This document shows positions 8,669 through 16,043 of a DNA stretch of 64,000 nt, piece after piece; position 1 is the stretch's first letter, and each line of letters begins with the position of its first letter. This stretch comes from RPRB01 sp035501615 (lineage in GTDB: Bacteria > Myxococcota > Myxococcia > Myxococcales > Myxococcaceae): the NCBI GenBank assembly GCA_035501615.1, contig DATJVY010000088.1, positions 11,116-75,115 of the forward strand. The letters run 5' to 3'. The notes beneath the pieces were generated by a model, which made no database searches, was not told the origin of the DNA, and was given only the letters and a program-made list of their open reading frames with translations. Both the position numbers and the translations under genes were made by a program.

Positions 8669-10285
8669 TCAGCGGCGTGGCTTTCCGGCGACCGTGACGA
8701 AGGCGGAGTTCCGGTCGACCCCCCCGCGTCCGTCGGAGACGGTGACCGTCACCACGCAGACCGTTCCCGGGGCGAGTCCCTGGGAGGCGAGGACGGCGCT
8801 GGCTCCCTTGCCGGCGATGCTTCCCGCGGTGGTGGCCCAGGCGTACTGGAGCGGGTCGCCGTCGAGGTCGGCGGCCTCGACTGACAAGGTCAACGGCTGT
8901 CCCGCCGGGACGCTCGACGCGGCCGGCATCGGGCCACGCAGGATCTGCGGGGGCAGGTTTCCCGTGCCTCGGGCGGATGCCCCATGGGCCTCGATCTCCG
9001 CGAGCCCCGGGTTGTAGCCCTCGGATCGATCGATGGTGAAGCGCACCCAGGTCACGGTGCGGGGGGAGAAGGTGACCGGAAGCGGCTTGCCGGTCGGCGG
9101 GAGCGCCGGGACCTCGACCGTGCTCCCGTCCGAGAAGGACAGCGTCCCGGCGAGGACGTTGTCGTGCCGATCGAGCCGGTCCCAGAGCCTCACCAGCCCG
9201 AGGCGCACCGGCTCGGGCCAGTCGAGCTGCACCCAGGCGCCGTGGGCATCCCCGCTCTTCCACTCGTGCTCGATGTCCGCAAATCCGTCGACGGCGTGCT
9301 CCCGCCCGCCGTCTCCCTCGGAGGACTCGCTGGACACCGAGACCCGGGCCAGCGGGGTGAGGTCGGTGGGCTCCTCCCGGACCCAGAAGAACTCGTCCCT
9401 CCGGACGAACGAGGCGAGGAAGTCGCTGAACTGGGAGTGATACGCGACGAGCACGCGGTGCTTGAGGTTCCGGGACGGCTCGGGCGCGAGCATCTCCGGC
9501 GGGACCGGGAAGCGGCGGACCTGGCTCCAGTCGAGCGCGGTGTCGTCGACGATGCAGGGGGGCGGGGGGAAGGGCGGGTAGGGCAGGGGCCCCTTGTCCC
9601 GGCCGGGCCACGGGCGCTCGGTGCAGTCGCCGTTGGCATAGGGCGCCCAGACCGCCGACTCGAACACCCGCGGGATGGGCCCCTTCCCGGCTCGCTCGAG
9701 CTCCACCAGCGCCTGATGGAGGAAGCGCGCCGTGCCGGCGTGGTCGCCGTGGTTGTCCCGGTCGCTCACCGTGTAGACCTCGTCGGGGCGGAAGCGGGTG
9801 ATGAGCGTCTGGAAATCCTCCAGCACCGAGCGGCGGGTGTAGGGGGCAGGCCGCCCGGTCACCGCGGAATGGAAGTCCTTTCCCCCGAAGCCCCGCTCAC
9901 CGTAGGTGGCGCTCTGCTTCGCCGGGGAGGTGACCACCTTGTCAGGGTCGGTGGAGGTCCAGAGCGGATGCAGGGTCTGGTCCCCGTAGCCCAGGAACAC
10001 CACCGCGCTCTCGGGGACTCCGAGGAGATCGGCAGCGCTCACCGACTCGCCCTCGCGGTTCAGCCCCACCGATTTCCCGTCCAGGTCTCCGTTGGTGACC
10101 ACCACCAGGTGCACCGTGTCCCCGGCGAGGACGGCGGACCGGACCCGCCCGGCGGCGATGAGGGCCTCGTCGTCGGGATGCGGCCCGATGACCAGGATGG
10201 ACCGCCCCTTGGCACCGGCTGCGCCCGGAGCCAGGAGGACGAGCAACAGCGAGACCAGGATGCGGGATCCACCGGTGCCGGACAT
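8669..10285 (-). CDS. Exported PIG-L deacetylase with discoidin-like and Ig-like domains
   Basis: A 538-residue secreted protein. Residues 1-25 are a signal peptide ending AAGA. The PIG-L (LmbE) domain follows, with the metal motif PHPDDE at 35-40 and a second ligand set in DRDNHGDH near residue 175. Residues about 320-430 resemble a discoidin/F5-8C carbohydrate-binding module (AWVQLDWPEPVRLGLVRLWDR). Residues about 440-538 resemble a PKD or Ig-like module (DLDGDPLQYAWAT). PIG-L enzymes remove acetyl groups from GlcNAc-type substrates. Most act on small cytosolic substrates, so an exported form with binding modules suggests deacetylation of a finished polymer outside the cell membrane. It is the first gene read leftward from the divergent region at 10286-10445. 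Confidence 0.85.
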   Translation of the reverse strand: MSGTGGSRILVSLLLVLLAPGAAGAKGRSILVIGPHPDDEALIAAGRVRSAVLAGDTVHLVVVTNGDLDGKSVGLNREGESVSAADLLGVPESAVVFLGYGDQTLHPLWTSTDPDKVVTSPAKQSATYGERGFGGKDFHSAVTGRPAPYTRRSVLEDFQTLITRFRPDEVYTVSDRDNHGDHAGTARFLHQALVELERAGKGPIPRVFESAVWAPYANGDCTERPWPGRDKGPLPYPPFPPPPCIVDDTALDWSQVRRFPVPPEMLAPEPSRNLKHRVLVAYHSQFSDFLASFVRRDEFFWVREEPTDLTPLARVSVSSESSEGDGGREHAVDGFADIEHEWKSGDAHGAWVQLDWPEPVRLGLVRLWDRLDRHDNVLAGTLSFSDGSTVEVPALPPTGKPLPVTFSPRTVTWVRFTIDRSEGYNPGLAEIEAHGASARGTGNLPPQILRGPMPAASSVPAGQPLTLSVEAADLDGDPLQYAWATTAGSIAGKGASAVLASQGLAPGTVCVVTVTVSDGRGGVDRNSAFVTVAGKPRR

Positions 10286-10445
10286 GGACGAGGGCGCCCA
10301 CCATAGAGGAGTGGCGGAGCCGTTGCGTGCGTCGTCTCGAAGTCAGCTGGGACCCACGGCAGCTCGAGATGCATTTCGTTCGCGACGGGGTGGACGGAAG
10401 AGAGAGAGAATGGCAAAGGCTCTCCGGAGCCAGGGGAATGAAACG
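10286..10445. promoter_or_regulatory. Divergent intergenic region, probable promoters
   Basis: This 160-bp gap separates the exported PIG-L gene (minus) from the nucleotidyltransferase gene (plus), so it should carry promoters for both. It is somewhat less GC-rich near the plus start, with an AG-rich GAAGAGAGAGAGAATGG stretch. No convincing -35/-10 pair was identified. Confidence 0.4.
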
Positions 10446-11246
10446 ATGAAGGTCGTCCTGTTCTGTGGTGGCCTCGGGACCCGTCTTCGGGAGCTCACCG
10501 GGGAGATCCCCAAGCCGATGGTGAAGATCGGCTACCGCCCCATCCTCTGGCACCTGATGAAGTACTACGCCCACTTCGGGCACAAGGACTTCATCCTCTG
10601 CCTCGGCTACAAGGCCGACGTCATCAAGCAGTTCTTCCTCGAGTACGAGGAGTGGATCTCCAACGACTTCACGCTCTCCCGTGGTGGGAAGGACCTGCGG
10701 CTGGAGCGGAGCGACATCGAGGACTGGAACATCACCTTCGTCGACACCGGGCTGCACGCCAACATCGGGCAGCGCCTGATGGCGGTGAGGAAGTACGTGG
10801 AGGACGACGAGATCTTCCTCGCCAACTACTCCGACGGGCTCACCGACCTCGACCTGGACAAGATGGTCCGGACCTTCCGCGAGTCGCGCCACGTGGCCTC
10901 GTTCCTGGCGGTCCAGCCCTCGCAGAGCTTCCACCTGGTGACCATGGCCGGGGATGGGCTGGTGAGTTCGATCCGATCGGTGAAGGACTCGGATCTGCTG
11001 ATCAACGGCGGCTTCTTCGTTCTCCGCCGGGAGATCTTCGACTACATGCGCCCCGGGGACGAGCTGGTGCTTGCGCCATTCGAGCGCCTGATCGCCGAGC
11101 GGAAGCTCCTCGGCTACCGCTGCGAGCGCTTCTGGTGCATGGACACCTTCAAGGAGCAGCAGGAGCTCACCGACCTCTACAACTCCGGTCGGGCGCCCTG
11201 GGAGGTGTGGAAGTCCGCACCCTCCCGCCTGGCGAGCGCCGGCTGA
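10446..11246 (+). CDS. Glucose-1-phosphate cytidylyltransferase-like nucleotidyltransferase
   Basis: A 266-residue sugar nucleotidyltransferase, close to the 257 residues of RfbF. It starts at the ATG at 10446, with AGGGG upstream; an in-frame ATG at 10410 would add 12 residues. The signature FCGGLGTRLREL (6-17) is followed by PKPMVKIG, and ILWHLMKYYAHFGHKDFILCLGYKA matches RfbF better than dTTP-type RmlA enzymes. It would couple a sugar-1-phosphate to CTP or another NTP, the entry step for the modified sugar made by this locus. It is first in a tight plus-strand operon with a PIG-L protein, an aminotransferase and a pyruvyl transferase. CTP specificity is inferred from similarity only. Confidence 0.87.
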   Translation: MKVVLFCGGLGTRLRELTGEIPKPMVKIGYRPILWHLMKYYAHFGHKDFILCLGYKADVIKQFFLEYEEWISNDFTLSRGGKDLRLERSDIEDWNITFVDTGLHANIGQRLMAVRKYVEDDEIFLANYSDGLTDLDLDKMVRTFRESRHVASFLAVQPSQSFHLVTMAGDGLVSSIRSVKDSDLLINGGFFVLRREIFDYMRPGDELVLAPFERLIAERKLLGYRCERFWCMDTFKEQQELTDLYNSGRAPWEVWKSAPSRLASAG

Positions 11247-11899
11247 TGCTGAGCCTGGGGCTGGAGCGGGCCCGGGCCGGCGGCCACGAGCTGCTGTGTC
11301 TCGGCGCCCACAGCGACGACCTGGAGATCGGCTGCGGGGGCACGCTCCTGCGCCTGCTCGCCGAGGAGCGCATCGCCCGGGTGACCTGGGTGGTCTTCTC
11401 CGGGAACGCCGAGCGGGCGAAGGAGGCGCGGCGCGCCGCGCGGCAGCTGCTCGGGCGGCGGAGCGGGGTTCGCCTGGTCCAGCACGCCTTCCGCGACGGC
11501 TTCTTTCCCTACCAGGCGGTGCCGATCAAGGAGGCCTTCGAGCAACTCAAGCGCGAGGTCAGTCCGGATCTGGTCCTCACCCACTACCGCGAGGACCGGC
11601 ACCAGGACCACCGACTGATCTCCGACCTCACCTACAACACCTTCCGCGACCACCTGATCCTCGAGTACGAGATCTTCAAGACCGACGGCGACCTCGGTCG
11701 TCCCAACGTCTACGTGCCGCTCTCGGCGGCGACGGTGAAGCGCAAGCTCTCGTTGCTCGAGCGCTGCTTCGGCTCGCAGCGGGACCGGCGCTGGTTCAGC
11801 GAGGACGTGTTCCGTGCCCTGCTGCGCCTGCGCGGGGTGGAGGGCGGGGCGAGCGAGGGCTTCGCCGAGGCGTTCCACGGACGGAAGCTGGTCATCTAG
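11246..11899 (+). CDS. PIG-L family deacetylase (cytosolic)
   Basis: A 217-residue LmbE-like protein with no signal peptide. The start ATG at 11246 overlaps the upstream stop (TGATG). The zinc motif AHSDDLEIG at residues 21-29 and the second-half motif HYREDRHQDHR near residue 110 are intact. Proteins of this family deacetylate N-acetyl-sugar conjugates; some in sugar clusters act on NDP- or other small substrates. Unlike the paralogue at 8669-10285 it is single-domain and cytoplasmic, so it probably acts during precursor synthesis. The next gene, a PLP aminotransferase, starts 10 bp later. Confidence 0.85.
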   Translation: MLSLGLERARAGGHELLCLGAHSDDLEIGCGGTLLRLLAEERIARVTWVVFSGNAERAKEARRAARQLLGRRSGVRLVQHAFRDGFFPYQAVPIKEAFEQLKREVSPDLVLTHYREDRHQDHRLISDLTYNTFRDHLILEYEIFKTDGDLGRPNVYVPLSAATVKRKLSLLERCFGSQRDRRWFSEDVFRALLRLRGVEGGASEGFAEAFHGRKLVI

Positions 11900-11909
11900 A
11901 GACAGGTCC

Positions 11910-13226
11910 ATGAAGAGCATGAGATTCGAGGCATCACGCCGGCTCCGGGAGAAGGCCCACCGCCTCATCCCGGGCGGCGCCCACACCTACGCCAAGGGGG
12001 ACGACCAGTACCCCGAGGACGCGCCGGGGTTCATCGCCCGCGGCGCGGGGGCGCGGGTCTGGGACGTGGACGGCAACGAGTTCGTCGAGTACGGCGCGGG
12101 ACTGCGCTCGGTCGGCCTGGGCCATGCCCACCCCCGCGTCATCGAGGCGGCCCTGCGGGCGATGCGGGATGGCACCAACTTCGTCCGCCCCTCGCCGCTG
12201 GAGGTGGAGCTGGCCGAGCAGTTCCTGGCCCTCTTCCCCGCGGCCGAGATGGTGAAGTTCGCCAAGAACGGCTCGGACGTCACCACCGCCGCGGTGAAGC
12301 TGGCCCGCGCCCACACCGGCCGGGACGAGGTGGCCATCTGCGCGCAGCACCCCTTCTTCTCCACCGACGACTGGTTCATCGGCACCACCCCGATGAACGC
12401 CGGCATCCCCGAGGGCATCTCCTCGCTCACCCACAAGTTCAACTTCAACGACCTCGACTCGCTGCGGAAGCTGTTCGCCGAGCGTCGGGGGCGGATCGCC
12501 TGCGTGATGATGGAGGCGGCCACCACCGTCGAGCCGGCGCCGGGGTTCCTCCAGGCGGTCATCGATCTCTGCCATGCCGAGGGCGCGCTGTTCGTGCTCG
12601 ACGAGATGATCACTGGCTTCCGCTGGCACCTCGGCGGGGCCCAGGCCGCCTACGGCATCCGCCCCGATCTCTCGACCTTCGGCAAGGCGATCGCCAACGG
12701 CTTCGCGCTGGCGGCGCTGGTCGGCCGGCGCGAGATCATGGAACTCGGCGGCTTGCGGACGAGGGCGAAGCGGGTCTTCCTCCTCTCCACGACCCACGGC
12801 GCCGAGACCCACGCCCTGGCGGCGGGCCTCGCGGCGCTGGCCATCTACCGCGAGGAGGACGTGGTGGGGCAGCTCCGCGCCGCCGGAGAGCGACTCCGGT
12901 CCGGGCTCGGCGAGGCCGCGGCCGCGCACGGCCTCTCGCGCCAGTTCGAGGTGCTCGGGAACCCGGCCAACCTCGTCTACGCGACGCGCGATGCCTCCGG
13001 CGCCCCCTCGCAGCCGTTTCGGACGCTCTTCCTGCAGGAGACCATCCGCCGGGGCCTGCTCATGCCCTCGCTGGTGGTGAACCAGGCCCACGGCCCGGCG
13101 GAGATCCAGCAGACGCTGGAGGGAGTCGCCGAGGCGCTGGGAACCTACCGCCGGGCGGTGGACGACGGCGTCGAGCGGCACCTGGTGGGGCGGAGCGTGA
13201 AGCCGGTCTTCCGCACCTTCGTCTGA
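11910..13226 (+). CDS. Class III PLP aminotransferase, glutamate-1-semialdehyde aminomutase-like
   Basis: A 438-residue fold-type I PLP enzyme starting at the ATG at 11910. Asp231 (FVLDEM) contacts the pyridine nitrogen, and Lys259 in STFGKAIANGF forms the Schiff base. The N-terminal IPGGAHTYAKG and GLGHAHPRV follow HemL-like enzymes. HemL itself makes 5-aminolevulinate, but this gene sits between a PIG-L deacetylase and a pyruvyl transferase and is longer at the C-terminus. A sugar aminotransferase or aminomutase role in the polysaccharide pathway is therefore more likely than tetrapyrrole synthesis. Its stop overlaps the next start (TGATG). Confidence 0.85.
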   Translation: MKSMRFEASRRLREKAHRLIPGGAHTYAKGDDQYPEDAPGFIARGAGARVWDVDGNEFVEYGAGLRSVGLGHAHPRVIEAALRAMRDGTNFVRPSPLEVELAEQFLALFPAAEMVKFAKNGSDVTTAAVKLARAHTGRDEVAICAQHPFFSTDDWFIGTTPMNAGIPEGISSLTHKFNFNDLDSLRKLFAERRGRIACVMMEAATTVEPAPGFLQAVIDLCHAEGALFVLDEMITGFRWHLGGAQAAYGIRPDLSTFGKAIANGFALAALVGRREIMELGGLRTRAKRVFLLSTTHGAETHALAAGLAALAIYREEDVVGQLRAAGERLRSGLGEAAAAHGLSRQFEVLGNPANLVYATRDASGAPSQPFRTLFLQETIRRGLLMPSLVVNQAHGPAEIQQTLEGVAEALGTYRRAVDDGVERHLVGRSVKPVFRTFV

Positions 13227-14389
13227 TGCGCATCGCCTTCTGGGGTAACTTCGGGACCCGGAACCTCGGGAACGAGTGCACGCTCTCCGCGCTGGCGCAG
13301 GCCGCCCGGGCGCGGCTGCCCGGGGCGGAGCTGCTCTGCATCTGCAACGAGCCCGGCGACGTGCGCGAGCGCCACGGGCTGGTGGCCTTTCCCATCCTCG
13401 ACGCCTCGCACCGGGCCGCTCCCGGGCGCGGCACCGCCGGCCGGATCCGCGCCGAGCTCGGCGCGTGGCAGGAAGCCTTCCGGCGCATGGCCGGGGTGGA
13501 TCTGCTGGTGATGACCGGCACGGGGATGGTGACCGACGAGGGCGAGAGCGTCCTCGGCTTCCCCTACGACATCTTCCGCTGGGCGCTGGCGGCCCGCCTC
13601 CGGGGCGCCGAGGTGGCCTTCGCCAGCGTGGGAGTCGAGGAGCTCGGGCGCCCGGTGACCCGCTGGCTGGTCCGCGGAGCGCTCCGCCTCGCGCGGAGGC
13701 GCTCCTATCGCGACGCCCGCTCGCGCGAGCGGCTGGTCCAGGCCGGGTTCCACTCGGAGGCGGACACCGTGGCCCCGGACCTGGCCTTCGCGCTCCCCGA
13801 GGCCTCGCTCCCCCGGACGCGTCCCTCCGGGGCCACGGGGACGGTCGCCGTGGGCGTGTATCCGGTCCGGCATCGCGGACTGCGAGGCGGAGAGGATGCC
13901 CGGCTGTACCGCGACTACCTGGAGAGGCTGCGGGCCGTCGTGCGCGGCGTGGAGCGGAGCGGGCGGCGCGTCCGGCTGGTGGTGGGCGACAACGCCTGGG
14001 ACGAGACGGTGCTGGGGGATCTGCTCGGCGACGACCCCGCGGCGCGGGCCGCGCACCCGCCGGCGCGAAGCTTCGAGGAGCTGCTCGGGCAGCTCGCCGG
14101 CTGCGAGCTGGTGATCGCCAGCCGCTTCCACAACGTGCTGCTCGCGCTCCTCCTCGGCCGGCCGGTGGTCTCCCTGTCCTACGAGGCGAAGAACGACGCC
14201 CTGATGGCGGATTTCGGGCTCGCGCAGTTCTGCCAGCCGGTCGAGTCGTTCGAGGTCGGGTGGGTGCTCGCCCGGCTGGAGGAGCTGGCCCGGGACCGGG
14301 ACGTCCGGAGCGCGCAGATCCTCGCCGAGGCGGCGCGCAAGCGTGCGGCGCTGGAGGGCGAGCTCGCCCAGCTCCTCCGCGAGCGCTAG
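13226..14389 (+). CDS. Polysaccharide pyruvyl transferase family protein
   Basis: A 387-residue protein (PF04230 type). The start ATG overlaps the aminotransferase stop. The N-terminus has the family opening WGNFGTRNLGNECTL, where an N-G-D/E-type loop follows the first strand. Near residues 295-325 is the conserved ASRFHNVLLALLLGRPVV followed by SYEAKND. The family transfers a pyruvyl group from PEP to sugar hydroxyls, giving acidic pyruvate ketals, and also includes relatives of unknown activity such as CsaB. It would add negative charge to the polymer. It ends the plus-strand operon, with its TAG sharing a CTAG with the convergent glycosyltransferase stop. Confidence 0.82.
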   Translation: MRIAFWGNFGTRNLGNECTLSALAQAARARLPGAELLCICNEPGDVRERHGLVAFPILDASHRAAPGRGTAGRIRAELGAWQEAFRRMAGVDLLVMTGTGMVTDEGESVLGFPYDIFRWALAARLRGAEVAFASVGVEELGRPVTRWLVRGALRLARRRSYRDARSRERLVQAGFHSEADTVAPDLAFALPEASLPRTRPSGATGTVAVGVYPVRHRGLRGGEDARLYRDYLERLRAVVRGVERSGRRVRLVVGDNAWDETVLGDLLGDDPAARAAHPPARSFEELLGQLAGCELVIASRFHNVLLALLLGRPVVSLSYEAKNDALMADFGLAQFCQPVESFEVGWVLARLEELARDRDVRSAQILAEAARKRAALEGELAQLLRER

Positions 14390-15543
14390 GCCGTCGCGAT
14401 GCGGGGGGCCTGGGCCCGCACGGCGTCCGCGGCGGCCGCGAGGCGTCGCTGCCGCTCCAGCATCTGGAGCGAGGGGCGCATCCCCGCGGCCTCCAGCACC
14501 ACCCGCAGCCGGTGGGACCAGTCGTGGCGGAGGAGCGACTGGACCACCCCCTCGGTGCGGATGGCGTTCACCCGCACCGGATCCGCGTCGAGCGCCTTCA
14601 CCGTCTCGCCGATGTCGGGGGCGTGGAAGGGGGTCTGCACCACCGCGTCCGGCCAGTCGAACTGGCGGCGGAAGTCGTCGGTGTCCGGAGGCTCGCCGAG
14701 CATGACCGCACCTGCCGCCGCGCCCTCGTAGAAGCGCGAGGCGATCTCGTCCTTCCCCCCGGTGAGCGAGGGCTGATCCGCCCAGGCCCGGTTGGCGATG
14801 AAGTACCGGCTCCGCTTCAGGAGGTTGGCGAAGAGCAGCCGGTGCTCGCGGGGGTCGATGACGCGGAAGGTCAGCGTGCCCTTCCCGCGGCCGCGCTGGA
14901 TGGTGTCGTAGTAGTAGAAGAGGCCCTCCGACTCGGCGTGGGCCAGCAGCGCAGCGTGGGTGATGGGCGAGCGCCGCCCGATCCCGCAGAGGTCGATGGT
15001 CCTCGGCCAGGGCCCGGGGGGCGGCGCGAAGCGGAGGGTGTTCGTCGCCATCGGCAGGTAGGTGGTGGGGCGCCCGGTGATGCGGGCCACTGCCTTGCAC
15101 GCCCCCTCGACCCCGAGGAAGACATGGTCGAAGCCGCGGAGCAGCTCCAGGAGGTAGCCGGGCAGCAGCGACTCCCAGGCCTCGCACACGTAGCAGGCGG
15201 CGAAGCGAGCCGACTCGCGCCAGCCCCGGAGCGCCTCGAGCGCGAAGAGCTCGTGGGGATGGTTGAACACCGCGAGGAACAGCTCCCGTCTCCCGCCGGC
15301 ACGAAGCGTTCCCGCCGCCGGGCTGACCAGGCTCGCCAGCCGGGAGGAGCCGGTGCCGAACCGGAGCAGCTTGTACGCCCTGCGCACCCGCTCGATGCGC
15401 TCGAAGTCGGTGGGGCAGACCAGCTCGGCTCCGAGCAGCTCCACCATCAGGTCCTCGAACTCGTACATCGCGACGTAGCCCACGACGTCGGCGATGCGCC
15501 GCATGGAGAGGACCAGCACCTCGGGGCTCTTTCCGCCGCTCAC
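14386..15543 (-). CDS. CgeB-like glycosyltransferase
   Basis: A 385-residue cytosolic protein. The GTG at 15543 is chosen because it overlaps the upstream stop as GTGA and puts the strand PEVLVLSM at the N-terminus; the ATG at residue 14 would delete that strand. The C-terminal half matches the Glyco_trans_1_2 (CgeB) pattern, with ASRFYEGAAAGAVMLGE near residues 262-278 and two preceding nucleotide-fold strands. Such proteins are GT-B transferases of polysaccharide and spore-coat loci. It is the last gene of the minus-strand export operon, so it probably builds part of the repeat unit. The sugar is unknown. Confidence 0.72.
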   Translation of the reverse strand: MSGGKSPEVLVLSMRRIADVVGYVAMYEFEDLMVELLGAELVCPTDFERIERVRRAYKLLRFGTGSSRLASLVSPAAGTLRAGGRRELFLAVFNHPHELFALEALRGWRESARFAACYVCEAWESLLPGYLLELLRGFDHVFLGVEGACKAVARITGRPTTYLPMATNTLRFAPPPGPWPRTIDLCGIGRRSPITHAALLAHAESEGLFYYYDTIQRGRGKGTLTFRVIDPREHRLLFANLLKRSRYFIANRAWADQPSLTGGKDEIASRFYEGAAAGAVMLGEPPDTDDFRRQFDWPDAVVQTPFHAPDIGETVKALDADPVRVNAIRTEGVVQSLLRHDWSHRLRVVLEAAGMRPSLQMLERQRRLAAAADAVRAQAPRIATA

Positions 15544-16043
15544 GGTGGAGGCAGGGTGATGCAGCCCACGAACCGCTGCGGGCCGACGATCTGCACCGTT
15601 TCCCGGGCGGCCTCGATGGAGGTCCTTCCCATCTCCACGCAGAGCAGCGCGGCGTCGGCGGCGACCGCCACCGGGATGGCCGCGGGCTGCGAGAGGACCG
15701 ACTCGATGGCCACCAGCACCCGCTCGTTCCAGGTGGTGCCGCTCGCCCGGGGACCGGCACCGGACATGTCCAGGATCAGCGGGGCGATGCCTCCGATCTT
15801 GCTCTCCCGCGCGTCGAGGAGGCGCAGCCGGTCGCCCATCGCCAGGTGGCCCACCTCGTACAGGGGGCGGGCGAAGTCCATCGAGGACAGCCCGGGTCCG
15901 CCGGGAACGAGCACCAGCGAGGCCCACTCCATCCGCTGGAGCGTGAACCACAGCTGCTGCATCGCCAGTGAGGGACGGAGCCCTTGCGTCGGCTCGGTCG
16001 CCGACGCAGGGTCGGCGAGCTTGAAGGGAACGGCCGCGCTCAT
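15540..16043 (-). CDS. BY-kinase-like ATPase domain lacking a P-loop
   Basis: A 167-residue stand-alone protein, coupled on both sides (ATGA with the co-polymerase, GTGA with the glycosyltransferase). Its layout follows CpsD/Wze tyrosine autokinases: an N-terminal helix LAMQQLWFTLQRMEW, a strand SLVLVPGG, a helix, then GDRLRLLDARES in the Walker A' position, and a C-terminal half with ADAALLCVEMGRTS and FVGCITLPPP. Where active kinases carry the Walker A GxxGxGKST, it reads PGGPGLSSMDF, with no Lys. There is no Tyr-rich C-terminal tail. It is therefore probably a catalytically dead partner of the co-polymerase that keeps a structural role. The family assignment rests on pattern likeness and needs a profile search. 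Confidence 0.6.
   Translation of the reverse strand: MSAAVPFKLADPASATEPTQGLRPSLAMQQLWFTLQRMEWASLVLVPGGPGLSSMDFARPLYEVGHLAMGDRLRLLDARESKIGGIAPLILDMSGAGPRASGTTWNERVLVAIESVLSQPAAIPVAVAADAALLCVEMGRTSIEAARETVQIVGPQRFVGCITLPPP

Noticed and set aside
11910..13226. Calling the class III aminotransferase hemL
   Set aside because: The PLP site fits the family, but its place between a deacetylase and a pyruvyl transferase in a sugar locus argues against tetrapyrrole synthesis.
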